Source: Pezizomycotina sp. ARF18 (Eukaryota > Ascomycota). From it: a stretch of 35,781 nucleotides of DNA. A program made the translations under genes and the position numbers. Positions within the stretch are counted from its first letter, which is position 1; each line of letters starts with the position of its first letter. Location of the stretch: NCBI GenBank assembly GCA_002224055.1, contig AZLU01000301.1:1-35781 (forward strand), written 5' to 3'. The notes under the pieces were generated by a model, which did no database searches, was not told the origin of the DNA, and saw only the letters and a program-made list of their open reading frames with translations. Of the stretch, positions 24,533 to 35,326 are shown one piece after another.

Positions 24533-24955
24533 TCTTCCATGACAGAACTTTTGATTTGAGACGCTTGCGAGATAGGTTTTTTTACTTGTCCTCTTTTTTT
24601 TTTCCCCTACTTGTGCATGCTTTGCTTCACGTTTTGCTTGTTCTACTACTACAAAAATTTTATTTCACGAAAAGCCCACGCTAAGGGGAAAAAAAAAAAA
24701 AGGAAAAAAAAAAAAAAAAAAAGAAAACTACGGAGTTTGTATCAGGATATACTTCTTCTTTATACTTCTTCTTCCTTGAGTTAATTTGTATTATATACGA
24801 TTGAGGAACATTGGTCTTTAAAATAGTGTAATTAGGACGGAATTTCTTTACTGCGAAAAACCGATGAGAGATAAATAAAATAAAGGAATTGGAGGAAAAA
24901 ACTTGGATATGCAAAGTGAGCATTCATGTTGAGATACAACTGTTCCCTCCCCCTT
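24533..24955 (+). repeat. Diverged direct repeat R1, copy 2
   Basis: Second copy of the repeat at 21227-21610, 3.3 kb downstream, with longer A-rich inserts around 24688-24722. It directly follows R2 copy 1. Confidence 0.8.
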
Positions 24956-25309
24956 TATATCTGGTTGCCGGTAACGATATAAAAATGTTAATGTGCTTTT
25001 TTGGGAAGGAATATGATTCGTTGTTCAAACCAGTATTATTTTCTGGTTTGAGATTGATTGTTTGTATGGGGGTTCGTAGTCTTGCACATGAGTAAGCACA
25101 TCAATGATGCCCATGAGTAATGAATATATATCTGCATATTCCAGAGTTATCTCCTCGTATAGCTCGCTGATGGCGTCTCCATGTTGGCAAGATAATGATG
25201 TAAACGATTCGCGAAGGGGAGTTCGTCTTATACAGCCAGGTGATACCGGGGAAGGCGGTGAACAAAATTTGGATAATGGTCCAGGATTCCGTGAAGTTAT
25301 GTGCGGCCT

Positions 25310-25720
25310 CTTGCGTCTGCTTTGCTTATTCCTTACCCCCTTTTTTTTATGTAGATCAGCGGAAGAAGTATCATCTACCTCCATCGGGTTTCTCTGCAGG
25401 AAGCAGTAGAGAAATCACGTTCGATTCGGAGGAGGTTATATGAGGAGGATTGAGAGAACGTTTAGGATTTATAAATGAAGACTATTGAGGGGGCGTTAAT
25501 AATATCCACGGAGATCTGCAACACATTTAGTGCTTCTGATATAGTAGATTTCGTTTTCTAACGTCAATTATATGAGTTAAGGCTGGATAGTTCTCGATGT
25601 TTGCCCTATCGTAGAGTTTCTTGTTGTTTTATCGAGGTTTGGGGGGTGCTTGCATCGTTTCTCTTATGGCTTCGCCGTCGTTCTTTTATAGCTTTGTTAG
25701 GGACGGTAGTCGAAGTAGGG
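25310..25720 (+). repeat. Diverged direct repeat R2, copy 2
   Basis: Counterpart of 24090-24500, identified by the same ordered landmarks (ATGTA, CTGCAG, GGATTTATAAATGAA, TTCTCGATGTTT). It lacks the T/A palindrome of the first copy. Confidence 0.6.
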
Positions 25721-26026
25721 AGGGATATGTCGCTATCTCGATCCACTAGTTTATTAAATTTGGTTCTTGGAAGGCGTCCCTGGTGATATGATACAGACCG
25801 GTGTCTCCACCAGCGTTCGTTTTCAAATATTTGTTTTCCTACGTCAAGATATTTTTTTTCTATGACTGCTGCTCGACATCCATAATAGACGTTAATATAC
25901 CTTAAATTTCTCTTCGAAAGGTTTTATCCGGCCGCTCGAGAAATTCAGTAGGGATGCATCGATATCAGGACTCCTGATCTGGATCGGGGCAATTAATTCA
26001 TCATCAACATATGAGTTCTCTCCATA

Positions 26027-26066
26027 GGCTGGGCTTTTCTAGTCATGGAGGTGGGCTTTTCTGGCT
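26027..26066 (+). repeat. Short tandem repeat of GGCTTTTCT-type unit
   Basis: GGGCTTTTCTAGTCATGG and GTGGGCTTTTCTGGCTATGA are adjacent. A further relative, CGGCTTTTCTAAGCCATG, lies near 26715. This is a small-scale duplication within the gene desert. Confidence 0.5.
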
Positions 26067-29000
26067 ATGATTGGTGCGCTACATTGTCGGAAGGATTGTG
26101 ATAAGCTCATATTATGGCAGAAGGCTTCTTCGTTGATATAGAAGACCGATTGCAGATTCCTTGAAAGACTGGTCCCCATATGTTCCAAGGGTAGATCAGG
26201 CCTCTAGATCATATGAGATGGGAAGAGATGATCGCAGATATCACTCTTTCAGTTGATGTTCTTCCAGTATGCCCCGAACCCGCCTTCCCGTCGCTTCAAT
26301 GGCTCGCAGGTAATTTGCGCTACGACAATATTTCTGAATTAATATCCCGTGTTCGCTTGAAATGAGTAGTTCCGTCGTGCGGTTAATAGATAATAAATAT
26401 ATTTTCTTGTGACTGCCTACCGGGGTCCTAGGGACGGAGAAGTTTCTCAACATTGATATGTATTGGTTTGTAGTTCGCGTGAAAGCATAGAAGGGAGCGA
26501 AATCGAGACGAGGTGTTGTATTGCTCTGGAGAGTTTTAGACAGTGATATGGATCGCCTTCATGTGCAATGTGCAGGTTGGAATACAGAGTATCGTTATAT
26601 ACTCTATTCATGATATTTACCTTCCTGTTAGACGACTGACTATCTGATAGTCGTAGAGGTTTACTAGCACTTATGCTTGCGGATATGGTTGCGGGATAAG
26701 GAGCTTTGTGATCCCGGCTTTTCTAAGCCATGCTTTTATCCGCAAGGTTCGCCACCGTTTCATAATATGTTTCAACCTCGTGTTATTGATTTGCGCCGTC
26801 CTTTTTTTTATGACGCTTGAGGTAGTTGCAGTAGTGAGCCGGTTCGGCAATATAAATTACCCGGTCGAAGTGGAAGGAAGAATTCATATTTATAATCTTC
26901 CGGTAAAGCGCTTAGCTGGGGAAATATGTAGCCGCCAAAGTTGCTGCGGGATCGAGCGACGCATATGGCAAACTAGCTCATGGTTCTGCGTGGTGACAAC
27001 TAGTTAACGATGCAGCAGGGTCTCTCTAACGCCAGTGGCGTTGTTCTGGCGCTTTGAATTCACAAATCTGGAGTATCAATCGTGTCGCGGCGGGTGACAT
27101 GTAATAATACTCTTTATCCGGCTTCTGCGAAAGACGTTTTGTATACATGAGCTACTGTTTGCTATATTGTGTTTCTGACTCCATTGGTCTTAATTTGATC
27201 AAGTAGGGAATCCTAGACGCGGTTGGCGGTCGATGCTAGGTATTGTATGACGCGGGTGATGACCAAGCGAAGTAGATGCCAGAAGAGTTGACTACTTTAT
27301 GCATAGCAACCTTGTTACTTTCTACTGTGGCGCCTTGCGAATGTCCAGTGATACTTAAAGCATCAGAATCCTCTGGGTTCTATGGCGTCAACTTCGTTAC
27401 AGCGTTTTAAGTGAGTATATCCTCTTCTTCTTTAGTATTACCAACCTTCATTCCGTGTCATTCGAAGCAAACAAATTTCCCCACCTATGCCCTTATAGCT
27501 TCCGCTAATTCAAGGCGACCGGAGTATAACATCGGCCTCCAGTTCAGGTAATCTGAAATTTGTTGCGTCGATAGCAAATATACGTGCGCGGGGTTCTTCA
27601 GCTCTGTTTGCTTAATGCATTTTACTATGGTACAGGCGCACAGTCCTAGCCGAGAGAAGGCTTTGATGGAAGCATTGAGAATGAATTACTATGGCGGAGT
27701 CGCGACCTAGTCGAGATACAAGTACAGTTTATATGCCGCGGGTATGGAAGTTTTACTCTTAGTAGATGAGTATGCCGGGAGTACGTCCGTAGCTTCTTTT
27801 ACCGCTGATATGAGAAGCTATCTCATGAGGTGTTTTAGTTCAAACGGATGATTTCTAGAAAGCACAGGATAGGGTGCGGTTAATACGCCTTCAAAGACGT
27901 CGGTTATGCGATCGGAGCATGAGGGGGAGTCAATCGATAGGGTTTTTGATAGGGGAATTTTCTATCGTCCCAGTCGATTACAACAGTACCTTACGCAGAT
28001 ATGAGACGCCTAGACTGAAGTCGCGCACTTTTAATTAATTCTATAGTCAGTGTAGAGTGCGGCTTTTGGCGTATTTGAATAGTTTATGTTACCAGGCAAT
28101 TCCCCTTACGACGTGAAGCAGACACATATAGGCGCAATCACACTAACCTTTCGAATGCGGCCGCATTATTGGTTTATACCGTAACCTGGAATCACCTATA
28201 TCTATGCAAACTCGGTTCCCCTGCTTAATTTTAGGCTCCAAAGTTGAATTCGTTTACGTGTTAGTTGATGATGAGCTATTGAACAAAAGCATTGGAGCTT
28301 CTAGAGCTACAACATCTATAAAATCGGGTTTAGAGAAGCTTATTCACTTATGGTGTAAGTGATATAACTGTACGGAGGGCTACTTCATAGGGTCAGGGTG
28401 CTCGGACTCTATGGATCTCATCGTCATCCGGGGCCTCGGGCTGCGGAGTGATGTCTTCAGGAAATCGAACTATGCATTTAGTCGATGAATATCGGGCAGC
28501 ACTTGACAAAATTACGGCAAATAAAAGCGTCTCTTTGAAGTTCCTCAAATTTCTCGATGGTTCTCGGACTTCATGCTCTGCTTCATTTCTCCCTATAAAC
28601 GTTTTAGTTGAGAAATGATGATAATTACTTAATATATAAGATATGAGCGGCCATTTTCTTCGTAGCTTTTTAAAATATTTGGCGAGATTTTGTTTTTCCA
28701 TGCATTATTTTCGTCTTACTAGAATCTCTCGCTTAGTACGCCTGATCGAAAGTCCTATACGCTTGTTTGTCCTAAGCTTGATTGAATCCCCTTCGACGAC
28801 CTTCCTCCCCTTGAGGAGAAAGATGGATTGTCTTTTGGTAGATCTGCGAGTTGGTCGGCAGTATAGTTGTCCGTACGAGAACGATTTTATCCACATAAAC
28901 TCGCGCCAGACTGAGGATTATTTGGAATGTTTCCCCGTCTCGGAGGTCAGTGTATAATGCTACATGTACATAAGATAGGGTCCTTTATAACTGCCATTTG

Positions 29001-29426
29001 TGAAGGGTTGAGATTATGCTTTTCACGAAGCACATTCGAGTAGTACTACGGAGGGATGTAGTGATGTGTTGTTTGGGGCTCTTCTTAGAGCGGCTGTGTT
29101 GCGTGGAAGGGGGCACCATTTCATTCTAGCCGTTGACGGAATATAACCTGTGTACGTTTCGATACGTTCCGAGGGATACTCGAGCCCAATATGAAGTGTT
29201 AGGGATCGGTTACTGATTTATGCATGGACGCTTTTTCTTTATTTTTTTTCTTTGTATCACGGTGTATCGGCTAAGCGAGATGTTATCAAGGACGTTTATT
29301 AGGATTTCCGAGGTTTATACGATCTTCCGGAGAGAGCTGATGAAATTAAAAATCGAAGTTTATCGTGCGGATTTCTCTTCATCTACATGTTTCCGTATAG
29401 GGGATATTTTGATGGCGAATGACGTC

Positions 29427-29446
29427 TGCCTGCCTGCCTGCCTGCC
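29427..29446. repeat. TGCC tetranucleotide repeat
   Basis: Five perfect TGCC units. Confidence 0.85.
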
Positions 29447-30151
29447 TAGGAAGGAAAACCCTCGAAAGCTTTTCGTTTCCTCTCGCACAGTTACGATATT
29501 CCCCTTTTCTCTCTCTTAAACGGACGTTTGATTGAACGTTTTGAGGGAGATTTACTAGCTTTTTTTTTTTCTTCTTTTTCTTTTTGGATAATTTTCCTCG
29601 CAAAGAGATTATAGCCCTTTTAGCAAGTAGCCTTTATGTATGTCTCTTTTATACTTAGAATGAAGAAGGCCCATCCCTCTGCTTCACTATGGTTAAGGAT
29701 GAACATATTAATAGATCGCAGGAAAGCTATAAAAAGGTTCAGAAAATCGAGGAAATTCTAGTGGAGATAGAACGTAAAATATGATGAACGCGGGCACTTC
29801 AGTTTTTTACAACATCTATTGTTAGCAGCGCAGCGGGGCACGAAGACGAAAATTCAATTTAGGTCGATTATGATCAACGAATTCATCCGATGTTTGCCGT
29901 CATAGGCGTCTTTCTATTGGTCCTAGTTGTGATGCTTCCATCCCAAGCTATGTGAGCTCTGCAATTCGGCTTCAAAACCACGAGCTAGCTATATCCAGAG
30001 AGGACCCTTTGGGCCTGTTTTAGGGGTTTATAGGTTTATGCTCGTTTTCTGTAACATTTTCGGTGGGATAGATATCGACGTGTCGGAAACTAAGTACTAC
30101 ATACGAATCTCTCTACGATAGCTTTTTTGTTCTTTCTTTTCTCCGCCCTCG

Positions 30152-30168
30152 CCCCCCCCCCCCCCCCC
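30152..30168. repeat. C17 homopolymer
   Basis: A 17-base C run followed by a T-rich tract. Its length is uncertain in a sequence with homopolymer errors. Confidence 0.75.
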
Positions 30169-33100
30169 TCTTTTATTTTTTTTTTTTATGGTGGCAGTGG
30201 TGTTTTGATTTTTCTGTTCGTCCGAGCTCGTGAATTTCCATTATGGTTCGTAGAGAACACATCGTGAACTGTTCCACCGTGGACGAATAGATAGAGCCCT
30301 TTCGGATTCGCGAAGCTTGGTCTCTTATTCATCTATGCTAACTCGTTGACTCCATAGGTTTGACCATTACTAGTAATAGCGGAGAGGGATTAAGAAGTAT
30401 GAGATACTGATCTGACGCTTTGTTGATTGTGGGAATGGCTTGTGTAGGCTTACTTCAAGGCCGGGAAGCCTCGAAAACTCATGGAAAAGAGAAGGAACAA
30501 GTTGACGTTTATAATTTCTCTGTTACTCACTTCTTCATTGATCGTGTGTGGGTGTGAGAACACGAAAAGTGAGCTTAAACCAGTGGAAGGTATGAAGCTC
30601 CAATGATACGGTAGCTAAATATACGCGTTGCAATCCATTGGTTTCTTTCTTTTTGTTTTTGCTTCTCGGCATTATGGGCCGACTCCATAGTTCTAACGTT
30701 GTGCTCTGCATTTTTGCTTAATGTTGCTTAATGTTCTAATGCTTATCTTCCTCTATGATTATACGAAGGGAAGGAAGATGTGGAGGCCTATGTTAACCTT
30801 TTCTAATGGGATTTACATTAAGAAAAGACCAAATAAAAGTATGTCAATACTCTTTCCGAGTCGTATATTTCTAGTGTATCCTCGATAGGTTAGCGTGGGT
30901 TAATAGATATGCAGGGGGTTTCTGTAGGAAAGTTCGTGCTTCTCCGTGCGTTTTTGTTCTGCTAATCGCGGTTACGCGAAGCGCAACCCCAGCCTTACCG
31001 TGCTAACAATTATGCTGTCCCTCGAGACTCGTCATCGGAATCCTTCGTAGCATTTAACAAAGCTCGCGGGTTTGATAGTTTCTTCAAGCCATAGTATCAT
31101 TTTGATTCTCTACGAATGAGGTTGGCGTAGCGTTCTGAATGGAGGGGCTTAGTGGGGCTAATAACGTAGTATCCCTAGTGTTCTCGCAAAAGATCGCGTT
31201 TCTTCTGCCCTTTATATCCTTTCGATGTCCTGTCGGCCAAATAATTGAGCGGTACGTTCTGGCCTCACTAGCTGAGTAGTAATTGATACGGTAAGACTGT
31301 CATGAAGCATTGCACTGTTGATATTAGATTCACTAAGTTCCCCCGGAACAATTTCAGATCTCTCTGAAGGCACATAATGGTAATATGACCATGGCGTCAA
31401 CCGCCTTGCGACTTCTAGCCAAAATTAGCTCCCCAGAGACGAGCAATCCTGAGGTATCGTCGACAGGTAAGTTTGATACGCATCAATTTACCATGCTAAA
31501 ACCCAGCGGCGCCGAAAAGCCACGTAACATAAAACTTCGATACTGGCCCGGTGGAGTTTAATTTGCTCTATGATTGCTTTTCGAGAGAATAATCGATACA
31601 GTAGTTCGGCGTGGCCTATTACAAGAGATAGTTGGCCCCTTACGAGCGGCTATAAGTTTGCCTGATGCGTTTAGGATTTCTTGAACTTTTATGCGAAATT
31701 CGATCTAGAGTGGTCTTCTAAATTGCGCTCACTCATGCGTTTATGAATTGTAGGATAATCTTCCTGACCTAATAGTCTTTCGTAAGAGGTAATGTGAATC
31801 TAGAGGCTATTGAGGGCTCGCACTTCCTTGTCAAATAAAAATCCCACTTTCTCAGGTGTTATCATCAATTACGGTACTTTGCGACTGGGGATGGAGAATA
31901 TCGAGTGTGAACAATGACGATAACAATTTATCCGTTGTACGTGTTAACTGTTATACATCCATTCTTGTGGTAATTGTGAGACTATCGACGGACCTTTCAC
32001 CAGCCGATGTGTCTCCAAACCCTTGTTAGGAGTAGCAAAATCGGAATCACTGGGTGTCTATTCTTACATCAACTTCAGCTTGTATATATAAGCAGCTGCA
32101 TTTCATCGAAGTATTCGTAGATCAGCTTCCGTACGGATAATTCTGAGTGTTTATCTCTCACTATGCTACTTGAGTCATATACGGGGCTTTCGAGTCTTTT
32201 ATGCGGCTACGGTGAAAGCGTTCGAGGATATGACGCTGTTGCAGTTCATCTTAAGTAATTACTATAAGTAAGATTAAGGAATATTAATAAATATGATTAT
32301 ACTGCCTTCAACTTCCTTAGTATTTTAAATAAGTAGATTTTAGTTATCAACCGTAGCTCATTAGTAGTTTTTATACCCCAAAATTATCGCTATTCAATTT
32401 ATAAGAGGTCATTATATACCTGCTTAGAATTTAATCGAAAGCTAGCACTACCAGTAATAGAATATATATTAGCCAACTCTTTCTCGACCATGGCCGGTAC
32501 TTTAATTTTACTATAACTAATGAACCGCTGATAGATTCGAGAGCGCCCTTAATGTTATCGAATTCTTTAAATATAATGTAGACTAACTTTCAAGTTTCCT
32601 TCTAAAGCAGAGAGTGAAAGTTATCGCGCCTCTCCACTTCTGAGGGAAATTATTCTTTCGTTAATTCGTACGTGATCCTTCGGTGGTCCTCGTTAGGATT
32701 GAGTCTGAGAAATTTCTTCTCACCTGGGCCTAATCTTAATGTGGGCCGTTTGTTTCATCCAACAATTTATGTTTATAGATAATATACTACACGAGCTTTA
32801 GGGAAGCTTATGATCTGTGGGTTTCCGCAACGGAGGATATTAAAAACTTTCTATCGACGGGGATTTGAAGGCCTTCCATTATCCCATTCGAACTCAATCA
32901 CATGAAATTTGCTCGTAGGATAAAAGATAGAGGGACCAATTTAAAAAGTTCTGCATTGATGAGGAGAAGCGTATGAGGCTTTATATGCATATGCCATGCG
33001 CTTAGGATGAACCAGTGGTGATTCCCGGGCGAGGGTTGTGTGACGGTAGTGTTATATGTGGAAGGCGTAGCCGTTCTGGTTATCCCACCAGAATTTCAAA

Positions 33101-33552
33101 GCTTCCCCACCATATCCTTCGTCTGAGACCAGTATGCGGGGTTCTTTGTTCCGACCACGTCATAGGAAGTGGTCGATGTTCTACCACAAAAAAAAAATCT
33201 ATCACACTATCGCATTACGCTTAGCGCTGCTATTCCTAAGAGCCGAGATACCAAATGCCTGAATATGATTCTTGTGATGTTATAAAGTCGATACTACTCG
33301 CTACTAATGTCGAGTACTCTCATGAAGCGAATTGCCGGCTTATCTGCGAAACAACGAGGGTTCAGCTTTGAAATTTATGTTCTTGTATCAAGTGTTTTTT
33401 TTTTTTTTGGTCCCTGGCTATATATATATACTACTTATGTAAAACAAATAAACAATTAACAATTTTCTTTTTTTTAAAAAAGAAAAAACCAAAAAGGTTA
33501 AGTATTCGGGATTGATAGGAAGGGGAACAAGGCAATTATTTTCGAATAAGAG

Positions 33553-33665
33553 GTCAGAGGTTAGCTAGTCGGGTTCGGGTCGGGTTCAGGCCAGCAGGCA
33601 TGGCCCGCGGGTCGGCTGGGGCGGGCCAAACCCCCCTCTGACGCTGGCCCAACCCGCCCAGCGTC
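33553..33665. repeat. GC-rich island with nested inverted repeats
   Basis: A sharply GC-rich patch in AT-rich DNA. Three perfect 8-bp inverted pairs are present: GTCAGAGG (33553) with CCTCTGAC (33635), TGGCCCGC (33601) with GCGGGCCA (33621), and GACGCTGG (33640) with CCAGCGTC (33658). The left side also carries GGGTTCGGGTCGGGTT. It could be the end of a DNA transposon or a MITE remnant, or a structured non-coding element. No transposase frame is nearby. Confidence 0.6.
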
Positions 33666-33755
33666 GAACACTGGTATTATTAATAACGAGTTAATTATAA
33701 TTAATTTAATTTAAAGAATAACGTAGCTCATTATTAATTTTGGCTAAAAATCAAA

Positions 33756-33787
<32 letters not shown>

Positions 33788-33789
33788 AA
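33756..33789. repeat. T12A22 homopolymer palindrome
   Basis: A T run abutting an A run, just downstream of the GC-rich hairpin island. Confidence 0.8.
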
Positions 33790-33968
33790 TAATAAAGCTT
33801 TCTTATTCCAAGGAAAAAAAAAAAGAAACGTTCTATTTCCATATACACGCTAAATGTATACAAATTTTTGCTACCCGAGATATGCGTATTGGTAGTAAGA
33901 TTTGTAGTTTTTTGTCTGGTGTAAGTACTTAAGTATACTTGCCCCCCGTGCTATTCATCACGACGGTG

Positions 33969-34008
33969 GATCCGGTTGACGGGCACGACGCTAGATCCGG
34001 TTGACGGG
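33969..34008 (+). repeat. Two direct copies of a 15-bp motif, 25-bp period
   Basis: GATCCGGTTGACGGG occurs at 33969-33983 and again at 33994-34008. The second copy continues into TTGACGGGTAAAAGTCAA, which has TTGAC/GTCAA inverted ends. The pair lies about 235-275 bp upstream of the membrane-protein start, so it may be a paired regulatory site. Confidence 0.5.
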
Positions 34009-34241
34009 TAAAAGTCAACTAGGCAGCCTAGGTAACGTCCCTCTCGCCACATGGTAAACTGCCCCTCGACAGAAGTGCAAAACCTTAGTAGTGAGCGTTA
34101 CACGTGAAGTGTTACGGTATTATTTCGAAATACCAGGTCGAGCACTCTTTTCTTTCTTTCTTTTTTTTTTTTTTCTTTTAATCTTCTTTTTGTAAATATA
34201 TCCTAAAGCAATATATATGGTGATCACAGCAATTTGGAGAG

Positions 34242-35326
34242 ATGGCGAACTTGGAAGTTGACGGCTATCCAGTAATTGTCAGTCCAACATCCTCTTGCTC
34301 CTATATCAGCCAATCATTGAATGGGTACTTACCATTTCACTCCTTATAGATATTCGAATGGTCTCTCTTGCTCTGACAAGCCTGCTCGTCCTCGTCCGCT
34401 CGGCATCCAGCTCAGAGTTCACTACCGGCTACCAAGCGTGAAGCGTTCGTCCTTGCGGCGTGGCTGATGTACTTATACTTCACTATATCGGATTCCGTCC
34501 TCAATTCCTATGACTTCTTCAACTCGGACGTCCCCGTGGACGACTTCCCGGACGCCGCCGCTGAAGTAGCTCTCGTAGCTGACCTGTTGTACATCGATAT
34601 CCTCTACGCTTGCAAAGCGGCGCTTCTTTGCCTTTACGGTGATATTGCGCCGCGAAGACGCCTCCCCAAGACGTGGTTGGTCGTCGTTTTCTGCTGGGCA
34701 CTCGTGGGGTCCGGGGTTATTTTACAGGTAAAGTCAATGTTTCCGACATTACACATGCAAAGCGAGGCATCTTGCGAGAAACTAACATCCAAAAAAAAAC
34801 AAATACAAAGTTCCTCCAAAAGTTCCTCCCTGCCGGCCGTTGGAGCAAACTGGAAAATCGCTCTCTACGAGACCTGCACTCCAAACGTCGACCTTGGCAG
34901 TTCGCAACATGGGCACTGCATCTACTCACTGACGTACTCGTCTTCGCCATCCCTTTTACGGTCCTCCGTAGCCTCCTTCCGTCTCGCAGAAGCAGAAGAA
35001 GGGAGCATACGCCATATTCGCGGTGGTTTCATGAATGTTGTGTCGGCGGTGTGTTGCTCGTGTACTACATCTTGCCTGACAACGTCTCGCCCGGCGTGGC
35101 GGAGAACTTTTACCTTGCCGAGGAGTTTTGACCCCATTCCAGGCCGGGTCGGCGGTTATCATTGTCTGTCTCCCGTTCTTTAGGGGCTGTGGAAGCGAAT
35201 TGAGGGGAAGCGGAGGAGGGATGTGGGGACGACCGAGACGGAAGAACAAACTGCGGCTGGCCCGCCCGTTTATGTCTCCGCGGCGAGTAAGGATATGGAG
35301 ATTGAGGTAGAATCGTACGAGAAGTG
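34242..35326 (+). CDS. Fungal rhodopsin-domain integral membrane protein
   Basis: A multi-pass membrane protein of the large fungal family with a seven-helix rhodopsin-like domain; members have no agreed biochemical role. ATG 34242 opens MANLEVDGYPVIVSPTSSCS. Helices follow: MVSLALTSLLVLVR near 34360 with the basic loop QLRVHYRLPSVKR; AAWLMYLYFTISDSVL near 34460; EVALVADLLYIDILYACKAA and LLCLYGDI (34565-34650); KTWLVVVFCWALVGSGVILQ up to a possible donor at 34728. FLPAGRWSKL, then WALHLLTDVLVFAIPFTVLR (34912-34970), matches the conserved helix-6 pattern of the family. VLLVYYIL, then FQAGSAVIIVCLPFFR (about 35130-35185) is the last helix. The basic and acidic tail ends ASKDMEIEVESYEK and TGA at 35324-35326. 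The frame changes at 34375-34450, 34990-35040 and 35130, again consistent with missing bases. The exact intron is uncertain. Family call likely; function unknown. Confidence 0.65.

Larger units (their letters stand above)
20695..34241. other. 13.5-kb gene-free region with diverged repeats
   Basis: No conserved protein motif, transposase or reverse-transcriptase signature, or RNA gene was found on either strand. The longest frames are about 100-120 residues and look random. CpG is common throughout (many TCG, CGA and CGCG), so the region does not look like heavily RIP-mutated DNA. The first few hundred bases are the snt2 3' UTR. Diverged direct repeats are listed separately. Possible explanations are an ancient transposon graveyard, heterochromatin, or a non-coding transcribed region; the sequence alone does not decide. 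Confidence 0.6.

Noticed and set aside
28393-28701. 102-codon minus-strand frame in the gene desert
   Set aside because: No recognised motif, no splice or promoter context; length is near what chance gives in 13 kb. Kept only as part of the unexplained region.
20695-34241. RIP-mutated transposon graveyard as the explanation of the desert
   Set aside because: CpG, TCG and CGA are frequent and the region is not extremely AT-rich, unlike typical RIP blocks. A dinucleotide count (TpA/ApT and CpA+TpG indices) would settle it.
34311-34349. Short intron (25 nt, GTACTT to TATAG) near the start of the membrane-protein gene
   Set aside because: Too short for a spliceosomal intron; a missing base in a continuous first helix explains the frame change better.
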